Below, one piece after another: positions 50,080 through 58,350 of a stretch of DNA of 64,000 nucleotides (positions within the stretch are counted from its first letter, which is position 1; the number at the start of each line of letters is the position of its first letter). A program made the translations under genes and the position numbers. Under the pieces are notes generated by a model. It had not been told where the DNA came from, searched no databases, and worked only from the letters and a program-made list of their open reading frames with translations. Origin of the DNA: BM003 sp963783695 (GTDB lineage Bacteria; Pseudomonadota; Gammaproteobacteria; Steroidobacterales; BM003); the NCBI GenBank assembly GCA_963783695.1, contig CAWAOM010000003.1, positions 1 to 64,000 on the forward strand. The letters are read 5' to 3'.

Positions 50080-52002
50080 TCAGGCCGCTTCCGATGGCGC
50101 CTCGACTTCTCCGGTTTCCAGATGCGGCAGCCCGAGCGCTGCGCGTTTCGACTCGATGTGCTGGCGGATCATCACGGCTGCTTTCTCCGGGTCCGCCTCG
50201 ATGGCGAACTTCGCGCCGACGACATCTTCGAGCCCGGCTGCCAGCAGGTTTACGACGTTCGGGCTGCCGAAGATCGCCGGCTGCACACCGAGCACCGTGT
50301 AGATGCCGCTCGCCACGACATAGGCGCCGATCGATACCGCTTTCTCGGAGTACCACTCCGGCGCGGCCCCGGCGAGCGGGAGTTGCGAGATATCGGTGCC
50401 GAGATAATTCGCAAGCGCCGCCGCGAGCGTCAGGATCCGCGTGTTGTCGACGCAGGAACCCATGTGCAGCACGGGCGGGATACCGAGCGCCTTGCAGACC
50501 TCTTTGAGCCCCGGCCCGGCCATCTCGGCTGCCTCGGGCATCATCTGGCCGGCCTTGCCGTTGGCCACCGCCGAGCAGCCGGTCACGAGCACCAGGATGT
50601 CGTTTTCGATCAGCCGCCGGGTCAACGTGACATGGCCATGATCCTGCGAGATCTTCGGGTTGTTGCAGCCGACGACGCCGACCGCGCCGCGGATCTTACC
50701 CGCCTTGATCGCCTCGACCAGTGGTTCCGGCGTGCCGCCCAGCGCGGCGAGTATCGCCTCTACCGAGAATCCGGCCATCATCTCGACCGTATCCCCGGGG
50801 ATACGAACCCGCTCGGGGTTTCGGTTGGCATAGGCCTCGACGCCATGCGAGACGATTTCCTTGCCGATCTCGTAGCCGCGGCGCGGATCGAACGAGATAT
50901 GGGTGGCGCCGGTGAACTTCGCCTTGTCGGCCGTGGAGATGACTTCGGTGTGGAAGCACTTTGCCACGTCTGTTACCGACGGCATGATGCACTGGTAGTC
51001 GACGACCATCGCATCGAGCGCCCCGGTCAGCAGCACGAGTTCCTGCATCAGGTGGTTGCCGGCCATCGGCAGGCCTTTGCGCATTTGCAACTCGTTGCCG
51101 GTGCAGCAAAGCCCGACCAGGTTGATGCCCTTCGCGCCGAGTTCTTTCGCCCGTGCAACCAGTTCCACGTCTTCGGCTGCCTGCATGATGACATCGGAGA
51201 GCAGCGGGTTATGGCCGTGCAGCGCGATGTTGACGTAGTCGGCTTTCAGCGCACCGAGGTTGACCCGGGAGGCGACCGGCTGCGGGGTGCCGAACATTAC
51301 GTCGGAGAGTTCGGTTGCCACCATCGATCCGCCCCAGCCGTCCGACAGGCTCGTGCGCAGGCCATGCAACAGCGTGTTGACGTAGTCGTTGTCCACGCCC
51401 ATATGTGTCCGGTGCAGCATCTCGACGTTCTCGCGGTCGATGCCGCGCGGGTCTATTCCGAGCGTCTTCCAGAGTTTCGTACGTTTATCTGGTGCCCGGT
51501 CGCTGAAGCTGAGGTGGCCTTTGGCGGTGCCGAATTCTTCCATCATCGCCTCGGCCAGGTCGGATGCGATCTCATTCGTTGTGCGCCCGGTCGGGTCGAT
51601 GCCCCGTTCCTCGGCCAGGCTTCTCAGTTTGGTTTCATCGCGCAATTCGTAGCCCGAGGTTTCGCCTTTGGCGAGTTCCGCGAACACCTCGAGGATGTCG
51701 CGGCCATGATCGGAGTGGGCCGAAGCGCCGGCCGCGATCGTTCGCCCGAGATTGCGGGCGACGATAATGTCGGCGTCGGCGCCGCAAACGCCTTTCTGCG
51801 GTCCGTCGCCAAACGGGTCGACCCGGCATGGGCCCATCGAGCAATTGCGGCAGCTCACGCCCATCGCGCAATAGCCGCATTGCGGTTGTTGTGCCGCCAG
51901 CCGGTCCCACACCGTCTCGATGCCTTCCTCGCGGGCCCTCGCGATCATTGCCCGCGCGTCGTTGTTGATGCTTAGCTGGGAAAGTTTTTCATGGCTTGCC
52001 AT
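50080..52002 (-). CDS. cooS: Anaerobic Ni-Fe carbon monoxide dehydrogenase catalytic subunit
   Basis: 640 residues. Catalyses CO + H2O to CO2 + 2H+ + 2e- at a NiFe4S4 C-cluster. C-cluster ligands are all visible: His in ALHGHNPLLSD and Cys in GLCCTGNEL, VDYQCIMPS, VGCNNPK, VTGCSAVANGKAG and HMGSCVDNTR. The B-cluster cysteines are C51, C54, C59 and C73. The D-cluster motif is C42-x2-C45, the form seen in Desulfovibrio vulgaris CODH, which has a 2Fe-2S D-cluster, and not the Cx7C of Rhodospirillum or Carboxydothermus enzymes. GAGGAGG precedes the start, which overlaps cooF by 14 bases. No acs genes are nearby, so a monofunctional CODH is indicated. Confidence 0.95.
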   Translation of the reverse strand: MASHEKLSQLSINNDARAMIARAREEGIETVWDRLAAQQPQCGYCAMGVSCRNCSMGPCRVDPFGDGPQKGVCGADADIIVARNLGRTIAAGASAHSDHGRDILEVFAELAKGETSGYELRDETKLRSLAEERGIDPTGRTTNEIASDLAEAMMEEFGTAKGHLSFSDRAPDKRTKLWKTLGIDPRGIDRENVEMLHRTHMGVDNDYVNTLLHGLRTSLSDGWGGSMVATELSDVMFGTPQPVASRVNLGALKADYVNIALHGHNPLLSDVIMQAAEDVELVARAKELGAKGINLVGLCCTGNELQMRKGLPMAGNHLMQELVLLTGALDAMVVDYQCIMPSVTDVAKCFHTEVISTADKAKFTGATHISFDPRRGYEIGKEIVSHGVEAYANRNPERVRIPGDTVEMMAGFSVEAILAALGGTPEPLVEAIKAGKIRGAVGVVGCNNPKISQDHGHVTLTRRLIENDILVLVTGCSAVANGKAGQMMPEAAEMAGPGLKEVCKALGIPPVLHMGSCVDNTRILTLAAALANYLGTDISQLPLAGAAPEWYSEKAVSIGAYVVASGIYTVLGVQPAIFGSPNVVNLLAAGLEDVVGAKFAIEADPEKAAVMIRQHIESKRAALGLPHLETGEVEAPSEAA

Positions 52003-52621
52003 GACGGACCTCCTCGTTCACATGCGTCGCCGACGCGCCCCAGGCGCGCCAGCCCGCCACGCCGTCGGGCTCGCTTGTGGCGAGCGAAGCGGCCGCGGCA
52101 GAGGTGAGGACCGCGCTCGATTCGCGCGCGCAGCCCGCCGCAATCAGTTCGTTCAGATCACCGAAAACCAGTGCGCCGACCTTGCAGGCCTCGACGCACG
52201 CCGGAATTTCTCCACTGCGCACCCGCTCAACGCAACCGTCGCACTTCGTTGCGACCACCCTCGGTGGTGCGCCATTGGCCGCGCTATGAAACGTGATGAC
52301 ATCGAACGGGCAGACCATTGCGCACATGGCGCAGGTGATGCACTTGTGGCCATCGGCCAGTACCACGTCGCATTCGGGATCCCGATGCATCGCGCCCGTC
52401 GGGCAAACCTCGACGCACGGTGCCGGATCGCAATGCCGGCAGCGATTCGGGAACGACGTGTTGTAAGCCGTTCCGGCATCGACGTGTACTCTGGAGTGCG
52501 GGCGTGGAGTCTCGAACGGTGCGGCCACAGCGTCATGGCTTTGCGAGTGCGCGACCGCGCATGCAAACTCGCACTGGCGGCAGCCGATGCACCGCTCGGG
52601 ATTGACGAAGACCGTCTTCAT
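51989..52621 (-). CDS. cooF: CooF-like 4Fe-4S ferredoxin electron carrier
   Basis: 210 residues from the ATG at 52621, which is preceded by GGGGAGG. Four cysteine clusters of the DMSO-reductase/HycB type: CIGCRQCEFAC, CRHCDPAPCVEVCPTGA, CITCAMCAMVCPF and CDGCVERVRSGEIPACVEAC. The start MKTVFVNPERCIGC fits CooF. The frame remains open for another 149 codons upstream without similarity. CooF takes electrons from CooS. It is the first gene of the coo operon. The C-terminal 40 residues (ESSAVLTSAAAASLATSEPD) are poorly conserved. Confidence 0.92.
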   Translation of the reverse strand: MKTVFVNPERCIGCRQCEFACAVAHSQSHDAVAAPFETPRPHSRVHVDAGTAYNTSFPNRCRHCDPAPCVEVCPTGAMHRDPECDVVLADGHKCITCAMCAMVCPFDVITFHSAANGAPPRVVATKCDGCVERVRSGEIPACVEACKVGALVFGDLNELIAAGCARESSAVLTSAAAASLATSEPDGVAGWRAWGASATHVNEEVRHGKP

Positions 52622-52888
52622 GGGACGCCTCCCCGGGGGCAACCCGGTGTTTTCAAACCCTGTTTCGGTGGCCATCGAATATGGCTTCCAAAGCAGCACC
52701 ATACTCCCAGCCGCGCCGGTGAAACACAATTCTGGGTTGTACCTAGAGCGGCGGTGCCACGCATGCCTCGGCGCGTAGACGGCAAAAAACACGCGCAGCC
52801 CTTCTGGATCGTCGCCGCATCGCCCATACTGGCTCGAGTTTTCGGGCTGCCCGACCCGCGGGCAACAGTTTGGCGATCGGATGACGGT

Positions 52889-54820
52889 ATGGAGACGGAG
52901 GCGCCACCGGAGTTGACCACCCGCGCGATCGTGTTGGCGATCGTGCTGGCGATCATATTGGCCGGCGCCAATACCTACCTCGGCCTGTTCGCCGGCATGA
53001 CGCTGGCATCGGCGATCCCGGCCGCGGTCGTGTCGATGGGTGTGCTCAAGGCCCTCGGCGGCGGCCACATTCTCGAGAACAATATCGTAGCGACCGGTGC
53101 CTCGGCCGGTTCGTCGATTGCCACCGGCGTGATCTTCACGATGCCGGCGCTGATCATTCTCGGTTACTGGACCGATTTCCGTTACTCATGGGTGCTGGCG
53201 ATCGCCGGTCTTGGCGGGCTGCTCGGCGTGTTGTTCTCGGTACCGCTGCGGCGTTCGATGATCGTCGACCAGGGGCTGGCGTTCCCGGAAGGCAAGGCGG
53301 CAGCCGAGGTGTTGAAAACCGGGGAACACCCGGAGCAGGGTCTCAAGCTGCTCGCCGCAGCGTCGGTGATCGGCGGCTTTATGAAGCTTGCCGCCGGCAG
53401 CGGTCTGCGCCTGATTCCGGATACCGCGGCGGTTGCCGGCTGGTTTGGCAAGACGCTGGGTTATCTCGGCACGAACCTTTCGCCAGCATTGTTCGGTGTC
53501 GGTTATATCGTGGGTCTGAACATCGGCATCGTGATGCTGTCGGGTGGTGTCATTGCCTGGATGATCGCGATCCCCGTTTACAGTACGTTTTTTCTCGCTG
53601 GCGATCCGGCATTAAGTGCCGAGATCGCGGCAGCCGGGCCGATCGATGCCGCCTACGCGATCTGGTCCGCGCAGGTGCGCTATCTTGGGGTCGGCGCGAT
53701 GCTGACCGGTGGCGTCTGGACGCTGATCTCGCTGCGCTCGTCGCTGGTTTCGGGTATTCGCAGCGGCATGATGGCCGGCCGCGCCAATGCCGGCGCCGTG
53801 ACGCCGCGTATCGAGCGCGATCTGCCGATGCGTTACATCCTGATCGGGGTGGTGCTGTTTACGCTGCCGCTGATGATGCTTTACCAGGCCATTGTGTCGC
53901 AATGGATTGTCAGCATCCCGATGACGGTGATCATGATCGTCGCCGGGTTTCTGTTCGTGTCGGTGTCGGCGTACATGGCCGGGCTTGTCGGCTCGTCCAA
54001 CAACCCGGTGTCGGGTATTACCATTGCCACGATCCTGTTCGCGGCGCTGGTGCTCGCGGCGATACTGGGACGCGATTCGTCGATAGGCGCGGTCGCCGCG
54101 ATTATGATCGGCGCGGTCGTGTGCTGCGCGGCCTGTATCGGCGGCGACAACCTGCAGGATCTGAAGTGCGGCTACATCCTCGGCGCGACGCCGTGGAAAC
54201 AGCAGACCATGCTCGCCATCGGCGGCGTATCGAGCGCGCTGGTGCTCGCACCGGTATTGAATCTTCTGGCGCAGGCTTATGGCATCGGCGTCCCGACCGA
54301 GACCCACCCGAACCCGTTGCTTGCGCCGCAGGCCAACCTGATGGCGTCGGTTGCACAAGGAATTTTTGGTGGTGAATTGCCGTGGACGACAATCGGTATT
54401 GGCGCGGCGATCGGTATCGCCATCATTGTGCTCGACGAAATGTTGAAGCGCAGGCAATCGGCGTTTCGGGTACCGGTGCTGGCCTGTGCGGTCGGCATTT
54501 ATCTACCGATCGAAGTCAGCGTGCCGATTTTTGCCGGTGGTCTCGTCGCCCATTTTGTCGAGCGCCACTTTGCACCGTTCGCCGATGGGAGTGCGCGTGA
54601 GCGCATCCATCAGAAAGGCACGCTGTTCGCAGCCGGTCTTATCACCGGCGAGGCGTTGATGGGCATATTCATTGCGATTCCGATTGTCATGGCCGGACGC
54701 GCCGACGTGCTGGCACTCGGCACGGGGATGCAGTTCGGTGGCTGGCTCGGGTTGTTGATGCTGGCGGGCGTCGCAGTTGCAATGTACCGGCTTGCCACGC
54801 GCCAGGCAGCAGTGACCTGA
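52889..54820 (+). CDS. OPT-family oligopeptide/metal-complex transporter
   Basis: 643 residues with about fifteen hydrophobic segments. OPT landmarks: IILAGANTYLGLFAGMTLAS, HILENNIVATGASAGSSIA, LAFPEGKAAAEVLKTGEH, GGDNLQDLKCGYILGATPWK and VPIFAGGLVAHFVER. The group imports oligopeptides or siderophore-like metal complexes. The ATG at 52889 gives the family-typical N-terminus; the frame is open far upstream, over the coo genes, without similarity. It is divergent from the coo operon with 267 bases between. A role in nickel or iron supply for CooS is possible but unproven. Confidence 0.88.
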   Translation: METEAPPELTTRAIVLAIVLAIILAGANTYLGLFAGMTLASAIPAAVVSMGVLKALGGGHILENNIVATGASAGSSIATGVIFTMPALIILGYWTDFRYSWVLAIAGLGGLLGVLFSVPLRRSMIVDQGLAFPEGKAAAEVLKTGEHPEQGLKLLAAASVIGGFMKLAAGSGLRLIPDTAAVAGWFGKTLGYLGTNLSPALFGVGYIVGLNIGIVMLSGGVIAWMIAIPVYSTFFLAGDPALSAEIAAAGPIDAAYAIWSAQVRYLGVGAMLTGGVWTLISLRSSLVSGIRSGMMAGRANAGAVTPRIERDLPMRYILIGVVLFTLPLMMLYQAIVSQWIVSIPMTVIMIVAGFLFVSVSAYMAGLVGSSNNPVSGITIATILFAALVLAAILGRDSSIGAVAAIMIGAVVCCAACIGGDNLQDLKCGYILGATPWKQQTMLAIGGVSSALVLAPVLNLLAQAYGIGVPTETHPNPLLAPQANLMASVAQGIFGGELPWTTIGIGAAIGIAIIVLDEMLKRRQSAFRVPVLACAVGIYLPIEVSVPIFAGGLVAHFVERHFAPFADGSARERIHQKGTLFAAGLITGEALMGIFIAIPIVMAGRADVLALGTGMQFGGWLGLLMLAGVAVAMYRLATRQAAVT

Positions 54821-54976
54821 TTCGAGTGTGAACCCGTGTCCGGTTGATGGGGGCGGGTTGTATGGTGCTGCCGGTGAATCTCATTGGTCCGCTGCCGTAC
54901 CGCATGTCTGGTCTTCGCGGCGGCGTATTTGGCACGGTGGCGGAACGGCAGCCAGCCAGTCCGGCCCGCCTGCCGT

Positions 54977-55888
54977 TTATCCGCCCGCGCCCTGCAGCAA
55001 AGGCAAAAACACCTCGTCGGCCCATGGAATCTCACGATAAAAAACGATCGCGATGAACACCAGCACATAGGCGATGCGGGTGCGTTTCTCGGCGAGCGTG
55101 CATTGCGCGGCACCCATTGCGAGCAGTAACCAGCCGAAGCCGTCCACGGTCGCAATGGCGTAGGTTATCGTGCAGTAAGTCAGCAGCAGACTGTGCCGGA
55201 TCGCGGACAGACGCTTGCCGCCCGGCCACAGAAACGCGATTGCCAGCGCGGAATTTATGAACAGGTTCCACACGGTCGCGGCCATTGCGAGTGTGCGAAA
55301 GCGGGCCGGGATTTCGACCGAGCCCGGCTGCAGCGCCGGTCCCGCATCGTTGTGCTGTTGCACGAACTCGCGTAGTTCGTTGTAGGTGTCGCCATCGAGG
55401 CCGCCGGCTACGCGGGAAAAACCTTCGAAGCGGGGGTCGGTGAGAAACGTAACCTCGAAAAATGTCCCGTCCGCGTAATTGCCGGAGCCTGCGCATTTCC
55501 AGATACAGGCGAACAGGAAGACCAGGCCGATCAGCAGGCGGCCATTGATGGCGAGTACGCGATCCGGAACCGCGGTCGACAATGCGAGCGCGATGGCAAG
55601 ACACCAGTAGCCCAACAGGTAGGCGTGATTATCGGCAAGCGGCCAGTCGAGCAGCACTCTTGCGCCCGCCATCGCGGCGAGCACCAGCCATGGCAACGGC
55701 TGGCGCAACCACGGCGGCCGGATCAGGGCGATCGCGGCGATCGCCAGGAACACCGGGCGTAGCACCCAGTTGCCCACCGGGCGCAGCAACAGGTCGAGCA
55801 GCGTCAGGCGTAACGCAAGGTCTATTGCCAGCGGTCCGGCATGGCCGCGGCATGCGGCGACAATCCGTTCAAGGCGCTGCGACCGCAA
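54977..55888 (-). CDS. Hypothetical multi-pass membrane protein
   Basis: 303 residues with about seven hydrophobic segments (LRLTLLDLLLRPVGNWVL, PWLVLAAMAGARVLLDW, LIGLVFLFACIWKCAGS, LFINSALAIAFLWPGGK). No family recognised; a distant likeness to HTTM-type membrane proteins is possible. The likely start is a TTG at 55888 directly behind AAGGAAAGAGAAG, overlapping the end of the upstream gene by 20 bases. It forms a two-gene unit with that gene. Confidence 0.65.
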   Translation of the reverse strand: MRSQRLERIVAACRGHAGPLAIDLALRLTLLDLLLRPVGNWVLRPVFLAIAAIALIRPPWLRQPLPWLVLAAMAGARVLLDWPLADNHAYLLGYWCLAIALALSTAVPDRVLAINGRLLIGLVFLFACIWKCAGSGNYADGTFFEVTFLTDPRFEGFSRVAGGLDGDTYNELREFVQQHNDAGPALQPGSVEIPARFRTLAMAATVWNLFINSALAIAFLWPGGKRLSAIRHSLLLTYCTITYAIATVDGFGWLLLAMGAAQCTLAEKRTRIAYVLVFIAIVFYREIPWADEVFLPLLQGAGG

Positions 55889-56309
55889 ACTTCTCTTTCC
55901 TTACCAGGCGGCCGCCGGGTGCAAGCGTCACCGGTTCGTAGTCGACTGCCCAGATCTGGATCTCGACTTCGTCCCATTGAATGCGACCGCCCGACTCTCG
56001 CAATTTGAATTCATCGGCCAGCTCGCGCAAGCGCGCTTGCGCCGGCAATGTCGTCGCACGTCGGATAGTGCGGTGCAGGTCGAAAGTGACAGCGACTTCA
56101 CGGCGTATGCCTTCGTTCTGCACAAACGCATGAAGATGACGATTGCCCGGTGCGTCGGTGGTGGAGAACATGCCAAAGCCGCCCCCCGACCACGGCGACA
56201 GGCCCTCTACATGTGCCAGACGCAACTGATTGGTGGCGACCGCGACAAGCAACAATGCGGGAAGCCAGTACGGGGCCGAACCGGCCAGGCGTCTGACCAC
56301 CGCGATCAC
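55869..56309 (-). CDS. Hypothetical single-pass membrane protein, partner of the preceding gene
   Basis: 146 residues from a GTG at 56309. One N-terminal membrane helix (YWLPALLLVAVATNQLRL), then a soluble domain (GFGMFSTTDAPGNRHLHAFV, REVAVTFDLHRTIRRATTLP, IQIWAVDYEPVTLAPGGRLV). No family recognised. The overlap with the polytopic protein gene suggests that the two products form a complex. The stop of the upstream repeat-rich protein gene lies 20 bases away. Confidence 0.65.
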   Translation of the reverse strand: MIAVVRRLAGSAPYWLPALLLVAVATNQLRLAHVEGLSPWSGGGFGMFSTTDAPGNRHLHAFVQNEGIRREVAVTFDLHRTIRRATTLPAQARLRELADEFKLRESGGRIQWDEVEIQIWAVDYEPVTLAPGGRLVRKEKFAVAAP

Positions 56310-56328
56310 CGGTTCGTCGCGAGCGGAA

Positions 56329-57027
56329 TTAGTTGACGACCACGTACACGACTTCGCTGCCGCGATAGACGCGCTCGTAGCGGACGCCGCGACAATCGTA
56401 ATAGGTGACCGAACCGACCACGACTCTGGTGTAGTTGCAGCCCATGCTGCCCCACGCGCTTACTGAAACATAGGTATGACCGTGCCAGCGATCCTCGTAC
56501 CATTCTTCCCGGTCGTTGTGGACTTCCTTGGCAAAATCCTGGCGTTCCTGGATGTTTTCCTGGCGTTGGTCGTAGCGGTCCTGGTTGGTGTCGCGGCGCT
56601 GGTCGATGTTGTCCTGGCGCTGGTCGAGCCGATCCTGGTCAACGTTGCGGCGTTCGTTGCTATTGATTGCGCCTGTTGCCGGGGTATTGATCGAACCTCT
56701 TGCCGGGGTAGTGATCGCACCTGTTGCCGGGGTATTGATCGAACCCGTTGCCGGCCGCTGGGTCGCGACATCTCCGGCGCGATTCTGGCGCGATCCGCCG
56801 TACTGCTGATTCGACATGCCCGAGCGTGATGTTTGGCGCTGACTCGAAGAGCTTCTCTGCGGCCGCGCCTGGGACCGATGCATCGAACCGCTTGCGGCCG
56901 GGCCGCCGCGAGACATTGAGCGACCGCCCCCGCCACCGCGGCGGGCTTCGGCAAAATCCATAGCCACGAGACACACTACTGACGCAACTACCAGGCTGGC
57001 GACGACTTTTCCATGAGTCGATTTCAT
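56329..57027 (-). CDS. Secreted low-complexity repeat protein
   Basis: 232 residues with signal peptide (VVASLVVASVVCLVAMDFAEA). Then a Gly/Ser/Arg-rich segment, four 8-residue repeats of the form TPATGSIN, a Gln/Arg/Asp-rich part with repeats of the form DQRQDNIDQRR, and a C-terminal folded-looking end with two cysteines (WGSMGCNYTRVVVGSVTYYDC). The DNA repeats match the protein ones. No family is named. Its ATG overlaps the stop of the DUF2092 gene, so the two are coupled and probably exported together. Confidence 0.75.
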   Translation of the reverse strand: MKSTHGKVVASLVVASVVCLVAMDFAEARRGGGGGRSMSRGGPAASGSMHRSQARPQRSSSSQRQTSRSGMSNQQYGGSRQNRAGDVATQRPATGSINTPATGAITTPARGSINTPATGAINSNERRNVDQDRLDQRQDNIDQRRDTNQDRYDQRQENIQERQDFAKEVHNDREEWYEDRWHGHTYVSVSAWGSMGCNYTRVVVGSVTYYDCRGVRYERVYRGSEVVYVVVN

Positions 57028-57815
57028 TGCGCGACCTCCTGGTTCGAAACGGTGGGTGGTGTGGCGACGTAAAAGCGAATACGTTCCGCGTCTTTGGGCG
57101 GTACAAAAGTAAATTTGCCCGCCGTATTCTTCGGCGCCATGTTCCAGTTGCTAAATTGCGCGCGGAACTGGGGCTGGCCGCGTTCTTCGCGATAGTCGAT
57201 GACAATTCTCTGCAGCAGTGGGTCGTCGCCTTTTTTTACCCACATCTGGAAGTCGGCGTAATCGTTGCTCAACAACAGGTGATCGCAGGTAACGCCTTTA
57301 ACCACGTTCTCGCCGAGGTGATACGCACTTTCAAGATCGCGGGTTATCGACGCGAACAAATCAGGCGAGGAAATTTCCGACAATGGCGCCTTGATTCTGA
57401 GTTCGGACACGGCAAAATTGATGCTCTCGACGAGATCTCCGACCTGTTCTGTCTGGGCATAGACATTGGCATCCTCGGAATAGGCCCAGATGTGCTCGCC
57501 ATCAAAAACTATGGTCCCTTCCACGCCGCTGCGGCGGATCGCTTCGGTGCGCAGGCGATTCGGGCGAGACACCAGGTTTTTTCGCGCCACGCCAAACTCG
57601 ACTTTCGTGCCGGACGGCTGGACGACATCGTAAGTCGTATCTATCTCATAATAGAATTCATTGCTGGCGGCGAGAAAGTCAGACATTGCCTGCAACACAC
57701 TCAATGCTTCCGGCTCGATCTCCGGGGTCTCGGGAGACTCGGCCGTCTGCGCGTGGGCGGAGAGACAAAATGCCGCCGTCAGCAAGCTCGCAAGGATTCG
57801 AATTCGGTAATGCAT
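57024..57815 (-). CDS. DUF2092 family periplasmic protein
   Basis: 263 residues: signal peptide (ILASLLTAAFCLSAHA), then the DUF2092 domain (ALSVLQAMSDFLAASNEFYY; FDGEHIWAYSEDANVYAQ; HLGENVVKGVTCDHLLLSND; FQMWVKKGDDPLLQRIVIDY). The fold is related to LolA/outer-membrane lipoprotein-carrier-like proteins, so a lipid- or protein-binding role in the periplasm is plausible but unproven. It overlaps the downstream repeat-rich protein gene by four bases (ATGA); such pairs occur in other proteobacteria. Confidence 0.85.
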   Translation of the reverse strand: MHYRIRILASLLTAAFCLSAHAQTAESPETPEIEPEALSVLQAMSDFLAASNEFYYEIDTTYDVVQPSGTKVEFGVARKNLVSRPNRLRTEAIRRSGVEGTIVFDGEHIWAYSEDANVYAQTEQVGDLVESINFAVSELRIKAPLSEISSPDLFASITRDLESAYHLGENVVKGVTCDHLLLSNDYADFQMWVKKGDDPLLQRIVIDYREERGQPQFRAQFSNWNMAPKNTAGKFTFVPPKDAERIRFYVATPPTVSNQEVAQ

Positions 57816-57946
57816 TTGTTGTTCCTCTAAAGGGTGCTTGCCGTTTGTTCTGTGCAGCGTAACTTTTTTGGCGACGGGGAAGCGAATGCGACACGGTTTT
57901 AAGCTGCCAGCATCGCGCCACCCGGAAAGGCGTTTTCCGCCCTGAT

Positions 57947-58129
57947 TTATTCGTCGTCCTCGTCGTCGTAAGTGATGACGTCAACGACGGCGCCGGTTGC
58001 CCTGACCGGAACTTTCGCGGTTTCCACCGCCACGGTTGCTGCAGTTCCGACCACCGCGCCGACCACCATCGCGGTCGTGCAGCCCTGCATCGCCAATGCG
58101 CAAAGTAGCAAAACCAGCTTCCTGTACAT
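57947..58129 (-). CDS. Small lipoprotein
   Basis: 60 residues from the ATG at 58129: lipoprotein signal peptide (RKLVLLLCALAMQGC, Cys at the lipobox), an Ala/Val/Thr-rich segment (AMVVGAVVGTAATVAVETA) and an acidic tail (ITYDDEDDE). This resembles short lipoproteins of the NF033894 type. The frame is open upstream, but those residues do not look like a signal peptide, which fixes the start. Confidence 0.7.
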   Translation of the reverse strand: MYRKLVLLLCALAMQGCTTAMVVGAVVGTAATVAVETAKVPVRATGAVVDVITYDDEDDE

Positions 58130-58350
58130 TCGGCTCTCCGAGGCGCTTGCGAACGCCAGTATACGATACGGCGGAGCGCGCGGCGGGCGGGTTGCGGCGG
58201 GTTTCGCAATGGACCGCAGCGCATCAATAGACAGCGGCGTCAGATCGGCGGAGGCCCCGGCCCGGTTGTGCACCCTTGTTCAATGACAGGCAGAACTGCC
58301 ACAGCTGGCGCTGCGGAGACGGCATGGTGAGCGAATAGGGCCACTCCGAT

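Noticed and set aside
50122..51975. 617-codon forward frame antisense to cooS
   Set aside because: Shadow frame; cooS on the other strand has all cluster ligands.
52622..52888. CooA/CRP-type binding site between cooF and the OPT gene
   Set aside because: No convincing TGTGA-N6-TCACA dyad was found by eye; no CooA gene is nearby.
56476..56829. Hydrophobic forward frame opposite the repeat-rich secreted protein
   Set aside because: Repetitive valine/leucine pattern is the complement of Gln/Asn/Asp codons; no start signal.
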